Shown here piece by piece: positions 1 through 6,044 of a stretch of 16,280 bases of DNA. The first letter of the stretch is position 1, and each line of letters begins with the position of its first letter. The translations under genes were made by a program, and so were the position numbers. This DNA is from Microbacterium sp. (GTDB lineage Bacteria > Actinomycetota > Actinomycetes > Actinomycetales > Microbacteriaceae), in assembly GCA_003248845.1 (NCBI GenBank), contig QFPD01000009.1, forward strand, positions 1-16,280. Reading direction: 5' to 3'. The notes beneath the pieces are model-generated. The model did no database searches. It was not told the origin of the DNA and was given only the letters and a program-made list of their open reading frames with translations.

Positions 1-1
1 G

Positions 2-1102
2 AACTTCGCCTTCTACGGCACCGAGCTCACCGGCGTCCCGGTCAACCGCGAGCGCTGGAAGCGCGGCGTGAGCTTCGTCGAGGCGGCGATGGGCGAGGCC
101 GTCGGCAAGGTCTACGTCGAGCGGCACTTCCCGCCGGCGGCGAAAGAGGCGATGGACGAGCTCGTCGCGAACCTCATCGAGGCCTACCGGCAGTCGATCG
201 AAAGCCTCGAGTGGATGACACCGGCGACGCGCGAGCGCGCGCTCGAGAAGCTCGCCGCCTTCACGCCGAAGGTCGGCTTACCCGCGAAGTGGAAGGACTA
301 CTCGGCGCTCGAGGTCGACCCGGCCGACCTCATCGGCAACGTCCTGCGTGCGAATGCGTGGGAGCACGACCGGCAGCTCGCCAAGCTCGGCGCCCCGATC
401 GACCGCGACGAGTGGTACATGACCCCGCAGACGGTCAACGCGTACTACAACCCGCTCATGAACGAGATCGTCTTCCCCGCTGCGATCCTGCAGCACCCGT
501 TCTTCGACCTGGAGCGGGATGCCGCGGCGAACTACGGCGGCATCGGGGCGGTCATCGGTCACGAGATCGGCCATGGCTTCGACGATCAGGGGTCGGCATT
601 CGACGGGACCGGCGCGCTGAATGACTGGTGGACCGATGCGGACCGCGCCGCGTTCGAAGAGCGCACGAAGGCTCTCATCGCCCAATACGACGCGCTCGTG
701 CCGCGCGGGCTGAGCGAGGACCACCACGTCAACGGCGCCCTCACTATCGGCGAGAACATCGGCGACCTGGGCGGCCTCGGCATCGCGCTGAAGGCGTACC
801 GCCTGCACCTTGCCGCGACCGGCGAGGGCGCCGGCGCAGAGTCGGATGCCGCGGACGCTGACGGGCCCGTGATCGACGGGTTCACCGGCATCCAGCGACT
901 GCTGCTCAGCTGGGCGCAGATCTGGCAGCAGAAGGGGCGGGATGCCGAGACGATCCGTCTGCTCACGATCGACCCGCACTCGCCGAACGAGTTCCGCTGC
1001 AATCAGATCGTGCGCAACGTCGAGGAGTTCTATCGGGCGTTCGACGTCACGGGCGACGACGCCCTCTGGCTCGACGTCGACCAGCGCGTGACGATCTGGT
1101 GA
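2..1102 (+). CDS. M13 family zinc metallopeptidase (neprilysin/PepO-like), 5' end outside window
   Basis: The reading frame is already open at base 2, so 366 residues of the C-terminal catalytic half are visible; family members usually have about 640-700 residues. Seen: NAYYNP and NEIVFPAAILQHPFF, the zinc site HEIGH at 560-574 followed by GFDDQGSAFDGTG, the third zinc ligand Glu in GENIGDLGG (codon 752-754), and a C-terminus with CNQIVRNVEEFYRAF and a final Trp, as in M13 enzymes. Family knowledge: these enzymes cleave oligopeptides on the N-terminal side of hydrophobic residues; actinobacterial members lacking a signal peptide are cytosolic, but the N-terminus is not visible here. The stop overlaps the next gene's GTG by 4 nt. 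A GTG at 68 lies inside the gene and is not its start. The catalytic residues are intact, so the enzyme should be active. Confidence 0.95.
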   Translation, partial: NFAFYGTELTGVPVNRERWKRGVSFVEAAMGEAVGKVYVERHFPPAAKEAMDELVANLIEAYRQSIESLEWMTPATRERALEKLAAFTPKVGLPAKWKDYSALEVDPADLIGNVLRANAWEHDRQLAKLGAPIDRDEWYMTPQTVNAYYNPLMNEIVFPAAILQHPFFDLERDAAANYGGIGAVIGHEIGHGFDDQGSAFDGTGALNDWWTDADRAAFEERTKALIAQYDALVPRGLSEDHHVNGALTIGENIGDLGGLGIALKAYRLHLAATGEGAGAESDAADADGPVIDGFTGIQRLLLSWAQIWQQKGRDAETIRLLTIDPHSPNEFRCNQIVRNVEEFYRAFDVTGDDALWLDVDQRVTIW

Positions 1103-2130
1103 GCGAGAGCCTGCGCAGGCGTCACGGCGAAGCCGATGACGACCGCGCGCGCGAGGAGCGCCCACCGTCGTCGCGTGCGGGACGGCGGGCGACCTTCCGC
1201 GCAGCCGACCCTCCCGCACCGGCCGGACCGACGACGCTGCGCCGTACGCGTCGGGGCGGTGCGTCCGGTCAGGGCGCAGCGCCGACGAGGTCGTCGCTGC
1301 GCGAGCGGTCGTTCCTCGGCACGCTCAAGGCACTCGACGTGCTGTCGTCGTCCGGAGCGCAGGTCTCCGTGCGGGTCGCCGACCTCGACACGGGCGCGGA
1401 GGCGCTCACGGGCGACGACCACCTCACCCTGCCGGTCGCGGGTCTCGGGGTCGTGCCGCTGCTGATCGAAGTCGCCGCGCAGATCGAGTTCGGACAGCTC
1501 GACCCGCTCGAGATCCTCGACCGGGGATCGACGCCCCCCGTCGGCGTCGCGGGCCTGTGGCAGCATCTCAAGGCGCCCGCACTGCCGGTCGCCGACCTCG
1601 CGGTGCTGGCGGCGGCGGCATCCGACGCCACCGCCGCGAACGTGCTTCTGAACCGGGTCGGACTCGCCGCCGTGCGTGCGCGCATGGACGATATCGGCCT
1701 GAGCAAGACCGCGCTGATCGATCGGTTCCGCGACGAACGCGGCCCCGACGACGCACCGCAGGTCGCGCTGTCGTCGGCGGGCGAGCTGTCGGCGCTGTTC
1801 GCCGCGATCGTCAACGCTCAGATCGTGTCACCCGCTGTCAGCGCCCAGGTCGGCGAGTGGCTGAACCTCAATCAGGACCTCGCCCTCGCGGGCGCGTCGA
1901 CCGCGCTCGACCCGTTCGCGCACGAGGACGACCGTCACCGCATGCTCTTCGTGAACAAGACCGGCCGCGCCGACGGCATCCGCGCCGAAGCAGGTGTGAT
2001 CGCGGGACCCGCGGGGGGTGCGGCCTATGCGCTGATCGTCGGGTTCGACGATCTGTCGATCGCCCACCGACTGCGCGCACACGACGCGTTCCGCGCGCTC
2101 GGTGCCGACCTCATGGAGTACGCGTTTTGA
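1099..2130 (+). CDS. Class A beta-lactamase-like protein lacking the SxxK catalytic pair (probable pseudoenzyme)
   Basis: 343 residues. The GTG start overlaps the M13 peptidase stop (GTGA), which suggests translational coupling. Residues 1-65 are Arg/Pro-rich and look disordered; there is no signal peptide or membrane segment, so the protein is probably cytosolic. From about residue 72 the sequence follows the class A beta-lactamase fold. Where A-S-x-x-K is expected there is AGLGV (114-118), so Ser is Gly115 and Lys is Val118. The SDN motif is SDA (175-177) within SDATAANVLL. KTG is kept (287-289) in NKTGRADGIRAEAGV, as is the terminal VGFDDL-type strand. No clear ExxLN omega-loop motif is seen. 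With no nucleophile or general base, acyl-enzyme chemistry is not expected; a binding or structural role is inferred. A shorter true N-terminus is possible. Confidence 0.85.
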   Translation: MSESLRRRHGEADDDRAREERPPSSRAGRRATFRAADPPAPAGPTTLRRTRRGGASGQGAAPTRSSLRERSFLGTLKALDVLSSSGAQVSVRVADLDTGAEALTGDDHLTLPVAGLGVVPLLIEVAAQIEFGQLDPLEILDRGSTPPVGVAGLWQHLKAPALPVADLAVLAAAASDATAANVLLNRVGLAAVRARMDDIGLSKTALIDRFRDERGPDDAPQVALSSAGELSALFAAIVNAQIVSPAVSAQVGEWLNLNQDLALAGASTALDPFAHEDDRHRMLFVNKTGRADGIRAEAGVIAGPAGGAAYALIVGFDDLSIAHRLRAHDAFRALGADLMEYAF

Positions 2131-2528
2131 GCTCCCCGCTGTCGACGGCGGACGGCTCCGCGCGCGCGGTCACCGGAGCGGCGCTCCTGGACGCCGCCTT
2201 CGTCGTCGTCTTCGCCGCGATCGGTCGCGCGAGCCACGCGGAGGATGTCCTGGGAGGGCTCGCGGTCACCGCCTGGCCGTTCCTCGTCGCGCTCGCCGCG
2301 GGGTGGGCGGTGACCCTCGCCTGGCGGGCCCCCGCGGCCCCGCTGCGGACGGGCTTGCCCGTGTGGGCGCTCACGGTGGTGGGTGGCATGCTGCTGCGCG
2401 CGGCGAGTGGTCAGGGTGTCCAGGTCGCGTTCGTCATCGTGGCATCCCTCGTGGTGGGCCTGTTCCTCATCGGGTGGCGCGCGGTCGCTCTGCTCGTGCG
2501 GCGCGCACGCTCCCGCCGCCGGGTGTAG
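2127..2528 (+). CDS. DUF3054 domain-containing four-helix membrane protein
   Basis: 133 residues if translation starts at TTG 2127, which overlaps the previous stop by 4 nt (TTGA). No ATG or GTG occurs in frame before the conserved region, so this rare start is the best choice. The sequence matches the DUF3054 pattern as I know it: LDAAFVVVFAAIGRASHAED, TAWPFLVALAAGW, VWALTVVGGMLLRAASGQG, and VAFVIVASLVVGLFLIGWR. Four hydrophobic segments lie at about residues 16-36, 44-68, 78-96 and 102-128, ending in an Arg-rich cytoplasmic tail. The function of DUF3054 is unknown. The gene is the last of the tightly linked set that begins with the M13 peptidase, and it faces the HxlR gene convergently. Confidence 0.85.
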   Translation: MSSPLSTADGSARAVTGAALLDAAFVVVFAAIGRASHAEDVLGGLAVTAWPFLVALAAGWAVTLAWRAPAAPLRTGLPVWALTVVGGMLLRAASGQGVQVAFVIVASLVVGLFLIGWRAVALLVRRARSRRRV

Positions 2529-2544
2529 CCCGCGCCCGCCGCGC

Positions 2545-2563
2545 GGCAGGGCGGACGCCCGCC
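2545..2563. terminator. GC-rich hairpin in convergent gap, possible bidirectional terminator
   Basis: The 61-nt gap between the convergent DUF3054 and HxlR genes holds a stem of GGC-(A)-GGGCG pairing with CGCCC-GCC around a GA loop. There is no T-tract on either side, so it is at best a weak intrinsic terminator; the GC-rich background makes chance hairpins common. Confidence 0.3.
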
Positions 2564-2589
2564 AGGCCCCCGAGCCGCCGAGCGCGCGG

Positions 2590-3234
2590 TCACGCCGCGA
2601 TGCGGAACGTGCGGGCGAACCGGTCGAGTAGGACGGCGGGCCCGCGCACGATCTCGACCGCGCCCGCGGCGATGGCGGGCTCCGCCGCCAGTTCGCCGGA
2701 GAGCAGTCGACGGATGCCGGTGTCCGCGGCGAACACGAGATCGGCCGGCTCTCCGGCGCCGCGCGCGATCGCGAGCGCCGAGCCGTCGACGCGGATGTCG
2801 AGCTCGTCCGCGCCGATCACCGCCGCATAGCGCGTGGGCGGGAGGGATGCCGCGGCATCCCGCTGGAACGCGGAGCGCAGCGTGATCGTCATCGCGTCGG
2901 GCGTCACGACCTGGTCGTCGCGGGGTTCGTCCAACGCGCGGAACCCCCAGACGCTGAGCGCCAGCACGACCGGTTCCAGCTCGCGCCCGTACGGGGTGAG
3001 CTCGTAGATGACGATGCGCGAACGCGGTGCGCGCCGGATGATCCCCGCGGCCTGCAGCTCCTTCAGCCGCGCGGCGAGGATGTTCGACGGGATGCGCGGA
3101 AGGCCCGCGGCGAGCTCACCGTACCGGCGCGGTCCGACGAGGAGGTCGCGCACGAGGAGGAGCGCCCAGCGCTCGCCGACGAGTTCGAGCGCACGCGTGA
3201 CGCCGCAGTACTGTCCGTACTCCCGTGCCGCCAC
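2590..3234 (-). CDS. HxlR-family winged-helix transcriptional regulator with C-terminal SCP2-like extension
   Basis: 214 residues, GTG start. Residues 1-100 are a standard HxlR domain: the N-terminal Cys (C10 in GQYCGVTRALELVGERWALL), the recognition helix region YGELAAGLPRIPSNILAARLKEL, and the wing YELTPYGRELEPVVLALSVWG. Many HxlR proteins use this N-terminal Cys to sense reactive species. Residues 110-214 form a second region with alternating hydrophobic strands and the segment ADTGIRRLLSGELAAE. It resembles the SCP2-like ligand-binding domain fused to some actinobacterial HxlR proteins; this assignment is from memory and less certain. The gene lies 18 nt after the VOC gene on the same strand and is probably cotranscribed from the VOC promoter, whose palindromic operator it may bind. 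Its own Shine-Dalgarno is weak (GAGAGAG abutting the start). Confidence 0.88.
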   Translation of the reverse strand: MAAREYGQYCGVTRALELVGERWALLLVRDLLVGPRRYGELAAGLPRIPSNILAARLKELQAAGIIRRAPRSRIVIYELTPYGRELEPVVLALSVWGFRALDEPRDDQVVTPDAMTITLRSAFQRDAAASLPPTRYAAVIGADELDIRVDGSALAIARGAGEPADLVFAADTGIRRLLSGELAAEPAIAAGAVEIVRGPAVLLDRFARTFRIAA

Positions 3235-3252
3235 CTCTCTCAGCCGTCCTGG

Positions 3253-3714
3253 TCAGGCGCTCGGGTCCGCGTGCGGATCGGTGCCGGCGGCCTCCATGTA
3301 GGCGGCGGGTCCCTGCTCGGCGGCGACCGGGTCCATCCAGCCGAAGTCGATGATGTTCCCGTCGGGGTCGGTGACGTTGCGCTGGTACATGAAGCCGTAG
3401 TCCGCGGGCGGCTGGGCCTCGCGGCCGCCCGCGGCGAGGCCGCGCTCGACAGCGGCATCCACTTCTTCGCGGCTGTTCACGAAGATGGAGGTGCCGCTCG
3501 TCGGGTTCTTCGCGGGGTCGCCGAGCGGCAGGTCGGTGAAGGTCTGGTAGAACTCGCGCGTCACGATCATCGCGTAGCTGTGATCCTTCTCGATCACGAC
3601 GCAGGCGGCGTTGTGATCCGTGAACGCGGGGTTGATCTCGAAGCCGAGTGCCTCCCAGAACGCTTTCGCGCGGTCGAGGTCCGTCACCGGCATGTTGATG
3701 AAGAGCGTGGGCAT
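3253..3714 (-). CDS. VOC family protein (COG3607-like predicted lactoylglutathione lyase relative)
   Basis: 153 residues. The start at 3714 is chosen because GGAGG lies 5 nt upstream and the protein then begins MPTLFINMPVTDLDRAKAFW, the usual VOC start; a further ATG at 3780 is open in frame but falls inside the promoter/operator. Seen: two beta-alpha-beta-beta-beta modules, with ALGFEINPAFTDHNAACVVI in the first and the paired module ending VTDPDGNIIDFGWMDP. The AFTDHNAACVVI and MIVTREFYQTF segments are typical of the COG3607 subgroup, whose substrates are mostly unknown. The canonical glyoxalase metal ligands are not all obvious, so calling it a glyoxalase would be overreach. It heads a two-gene operon with the HxlR regulator, a pairing that suggests response to a reactive or toxic small molecule. 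Confidence 0.88.
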   Translation of the reverse strand: MPTLFINMPVTDLDRAKAFWEALGFEINPAFTDHNAACVVIEKDHSYAMIVTREFYQTFTDLPLGDPAKNPTSGTSIFVNSREEVDAAVERGLAAGGREAQPPADYGFMYQRNVTDPDGNIIDFGWMDPVAAEQGPAAYMEAAGTDPHADPSA

Positions 3715-3756
3715 GGCGACCTCCGGGTCCGTGGGCATCCGATCTGGATGGTGCTC

Positions 3757-3785
3757 ACACTTGCAAAAAACAAGTGCCACGTCAA
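3757..3785 (-). promoter_or_regulatory. VOC-hxlR promoter with palindromic operator filling the -10/-35 spacer
   Basis: Read on the - strand, TTGACG (3785-3780) is a good -35. A 17-bp spacer is followed by AAGTGT (3762-3757) as a poor -10. A perfect 6-7-6 inverted repeat, CACTTG-CAAAAAA-CAAGTG (3758-3776 on +), occupies the spacer and most of the -10. It lies 44-62 nt upstream of the VOC start. ACTTG/CAAGT half-sites with an A/T-rich centre resemble HxlR-family operators, so autorepression by the downstream HxlR protein is the inference. Confidence 0.6.
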
Positions 3786-3807
3786 GAGGCCCGCGCCGGA
3801 ACGAGCC

Positions 3808-4689
3808 TCAGAACACGATCGTGTGATTGCCGTGACGGATGATGCGGTCCTGCGCGTGCCACAGCACGGCGCGCGAGAGCACCTGACGCTCGACGTCGGC
3901 GCCGCGGCGGGCAAGCTCGGCGGAGGAGTCGGCGTGCGTCACGCGCACGGTGTCCTGCTCGATGATCGGGCCCTCATCGAGGTCCCCCGTGACGTAGTGC
4001 GAGGTCGCGCCGATGAGCTTGACGCCGCGCTCCTTCGCCTTGCGATAGGGCTCGGCGCCGATGAACGCGGGCAGGAAGGAGTGGTGGATGTTGATCACCG
4101 GCACGCCGAGCTGCTCGAGGAAGTCGGGGGAGAGGATCTGCATGTACCGGGCCAGCACAACGAAGTCGACGTTGCCGATGAGGAGCTTCAGAATCTCCGC
4201 CTCCGACGCCGACTTGTCAGGGCCCGGAACCGACGGCACATGAAAGAACGGCACGCCGAAGCTGCGCACGTCCTCGGCCGTCGTCGTGTGGTTCGAGATC
4301 ACCATCGGGATCGTCACCGGCAGATCGCCGCGGCGGTGGCGCCAGAGGAGGTCCAACAGGCAGTGGTCCTGCTTCGACGCGAGGATCGCCATGCGCTTCG
4401 GGATCGACTGATCGGTCAGCGACCACTCGAGCTCGAACTCGTCGAGGGTCGCGGTGATCTCGGCTTCGATAGCCGGGCGGTCGGCAGCGAAGTCGGCCCG
4501 GTGGAAGACCACCCGCTGGAAGTACGCGCCGCCGCGGTGATCGTCGGAGAACTGGTCGAACGCGACGATGTTGCCCCCGATGCGCGTGATCATCGCCGAG
4601 ACGGCGGCGACGATTCCGGGCTTGTCGCTGCCGTGGACGATGAGGCAAGCGTGGTCGGCGGGCAGGTGGGCGGGGTGCACAGGTGGCAT
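3808..4689 (-). CDS. purU: Formyltetrahydrofolate deformylase PurU
   Basis: 293 residues. PurU hydrolyses 10-formyl-THF to THF and formate, balancing one-carbon pools and feeding formate to PurT-type purine synthesis. Seen: an N-terminal ACT domain (about 13-90, CLIVHGSDKPGIVAAVSAMI, NIVAFDQFSDD), the linker SIPKRMAILASKQDHCLLDLL, and the formyltransferase-type domain with NIHHSFLPAF (N200, H202) and GATSHYVTGDLDEGPIIEQD (D238), the catalytic Asn-His-Asp set. Length is normal. ATG 4689 directly abuts GAGGG, whereas GTG 4680 sits 9 nt after it, so the real start may be three codons later. The MetE-like gene ends 41 nt upstream on the same strand, so an operon is likely. The stop overlaps a weak hairpin that may end the transcript before the VOC promoter. 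Confidence 0.95.
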   Translation of the reverse strand: MPPVHPAHLPADHACLIVHGSDKPGIVAAVSAMITRIGGNIVAFDQFSDDHRGGAYFQRVVFHRADFAADRPAIEAEITATLDEFELEWSLTDQSIPKRMAILASKQDHCLLDLLWRHRRGDLPVTIPMVISNHTTTAEDVRSFGVPFFHVPSVPGPDKSASEAEILKLLIGNVDFVVLARYMQILSPDFLEQLGVPVINIHHSFLPAFIGAEPYRKAKERGVKLIGATSHYVTGDLDEGPIIEQDTVRVTHADSSAELARRGADVERQVLSRAVLWHAQDRIIRHGNHTIVF

Positions 4690-4703
4690 CCCTCGATTCT
4701 GCC

Positions 4704-4719
4704 GGATGCCGCGGCATCC
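4704..4719. repeat. Perfect 16-bp palindrome GGATGCCGCGGCATCC between metE-like gene and purU
   Basis: This is a perfect palindrome (7-bp arms, GC centre) in the 41-nt gap between two same-strand genes. The same 16-mer recurs inside genes at 2845-2860 and 14438-14453, and an imperfect form at 5433-5448. In RNA it could fold and modulate purU expression; equally it may be one instance of the over-represented GGATGCC word of this genome. Confidence 0.6.
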
Positions 4720-4730
4720 CTCGCCCACAC

Positions 4731-5909
4731 TCAGGCGCGGCGCGCGCCTTCGCCGAGCGAGGCGAGCTTCGCCCACGCGAGGTCGGGGTGGATGCGTCCG
4801 CCGAGCCCGCAGTCGGTCGAGGCGATGACGCGGTCGCCGCCCACGATGTCGGTGTAGCGGCGGATGCGCTGCGCAACGAGCTCGGGGTGCTCGACGACGT
4901 TCGTCGCGTGACTCACGACCCCCGGCACCAGCACGAGGTCGTCCGGCACCGCGGCATCCGCCCAGACGCCGAACTCGTGCTCGTGGCGGACGTTGCCCGC
5001 TTCGAAGGAGATCGAGCCGACGTTCGCTCCCAGGATCACCGGGAGGATGTCCTTCAGCTCGACGTCGGTCGTGTGCGGGCCGTGCCACGAGCCCCAGCAC
5101 AGGTGCAGGCGCACCTGCTCCTTCGGCAGCCCCGCGATCGCGTGATTGATCGCATCGACGCGGATTCGGGTGAACGCCTGGTAGTCGGCGATCGAGGGCT
5201 CGGGACTGATCTGGTCGAAGTTCTCGGCGAGCGACGGGTCGTCCAGCTGCAGGATGAGCCCGGCCTCCACGATCGCCCGGTACTCCTCGCGCAGCGCGTC
5301 CGCCCAGGCGAAGATGTGCTCCTCGTCGGTCGCGTAGTACTCATTGCGCACGCGTGCGGCCGATCCCGGCGCGATCGCGGTGAGGAAGCCCTGCTCGCCG
5401 TCCCGCAGCGCGGCCGTCAGATTCCGGATGTCGGATGCCACGGCATCCTGCCCGCGGTAGACGAGCGGGCCGGTCGTTGTGGGAAAGGCAGTCGCGGTCC
5501 TTCCCGTCTCGACCGCGTCGGCGTAGACCGCGGGAAAACGCTGTCGATCGCGACGGTTCAGAAAGCTCGTCAGGCGCACGTGTCCCGGCGAGGACTCGAC
5601 CGGCGGCTCGTTGAACGCGTTGACCTCGGTGAGGGAGAGTCCGCCGACGCGCTGGAACGAGTAGCTCCACCACGCGCCGTAGTCGACCGCGCCGGTCATC
5701 GCCTTGCCGAACTCGCCGTCGCCGACGAGCGTGATCCCCACGTCGCGTTGGCGGGCGACCACATCCGCCACCGCTCGCGCCGTGAGGGCGTCGACCTCGG
5801 GTGTCGGTCGCAGGGTGAAGCCGTCGTCCTCGAACGTGCGGGCGCCGTGGGCGTCGATCAGCGCCTGCGTGCGCGGAAGGCTGCCGGATGTCGTGGTCTG
5901 AACGGTCAT
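4731..5909 (-). CDS. MetE-like (cobalamin-independent methionine synthase II family) zinc methyltransferase
   Basis: 392 residues, corresponding to the C-terminal catalytic domain of MetE without its N-terminal half. ATG 5909 has GGAGG 6 nt upstream. Seen: the N-terminal TTTSGSLPRTQAL resembling the MetE_C start, VGDGEFGKAMTGAVDYGAWW, and the four zinc ligands in the right order: H269 and C271 in LHLCWGSWHGPHTTDVELKD, E303 in SISFEAGNVRHEHEF, and C367 in ASTDCGLGGRIHPDLAWAKL. Zinc activates a thiol for alkylation; family members include methionine synthases and epoxyalkane:CoM transferases. The methyl donor and thiol here cannot be read from sequence. Being upstream of purU argues for a folate/one-carbon role. 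A short structured leader precedes the gene. Confidence 0.88.
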   Translation of the reverse strand: MTVQTTTSGSLPRTQALIDAHGARTFEDDGFTLRPTPEVDALTARAVADVVARQRDVGITLVGDGEFGKAMTGAVDYGAWWSYSFQRVGGLSLTEVNAFNEPPVESSPGHVRLTSFLNRRDRQRFPAVYADAVETGRTATAFPTTTGPLVYRGQDAVASDIRNLTAALRDGEQGFLTAIAPGSAARVRNEYYATDEEHIFAWADALREEYRAIVEAGLILQLDDPSLAENFDQISPEPSIADYQAFTRIRVDAINHAIAGLPKEQVRLHLCWGSWHGPHTTDVELKDILPVILGANVGSISFEAGNVRHEHEFGVWADAAVPDDLVLVPGVVSHATNVVEHPELVAQRIRRYTDIVGGDRVIASTDCGLGGRIHPDLAWAKLASLGEGARRA

Positions 5910-5931
5910 TCGTGTCCTCCGCTGGGCGGGT

Positions 5932-5949
5932 GCCCGGTCCGCCCGGTCC
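5932..5949. repeat. Tandem duplication of a 9-bp unit in the metE-like leader
   Basis: GCCCGGTCC occurs twice in direct succession (5932-5940 and 5941-5949). On the transcribed strand the units read GGACCGGGC and lie about 23 nt upstream of the start codon, between the leader hairpins and the GGAGG ribosome binding site. Function unknown. Confidence 0.55.
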
Positions 5950-5983
5950 GCACGAGCCGTGCGGCGAGCCGCTACTCAGCGTA
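5948..5983 (-). promoter_or_regulatory. Putative metE-like promoter -10 and two mutually exclusive leader hairpins
   Basis: On the - strand TACGCT (5983-5978) fits TANNNT and would start RNA near 5971; no good -35 is visible. The RNA would open with GCGG-CTCG-CCGC (hairpin over 5972-5961), whose CCGC (5964-5961) is also the 5' arm of a stronger 7-bp stem, CCGCACG-GCT-CGTGCGG (5964-5948). The two stems cannot form together, which is the geometry of an attenuator or thermosensor-like switch. No known riboswitch class is recognised. Confidence 0.35.
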
Positions 5984-6044
5984 CGGAGTCGCGGGCCCCC
6001 CGTCCTCGAATATGACGCCGTGCGAAACACCGGCATCCCGTCGC

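Noticed and set aside
68..70. GTG at 68 as the start of the M13 peptidase
   Set aside because: The frame is open upstream to base 2 and encodes recognisable M13 sequence (NFAFYGTELTG), and the length from 68 is only half that of the family.
278..1219. Long - strand open frame opposite the M13 peptidase gene
   Set aside because: It is the shadow of a clearly recognisable coding gene in very GC-rich DNA; its translation is Arg/Gly-rich low-complexity sequence without family features.
3715..3780. 22-residue N-terminal extension of the VOC protein from ATG 3780
   Set aside because: It lies within the promoter and operator, has no ribosome binding site, and the VOC fold begins at the GGAGG-supported ATG at 3714.
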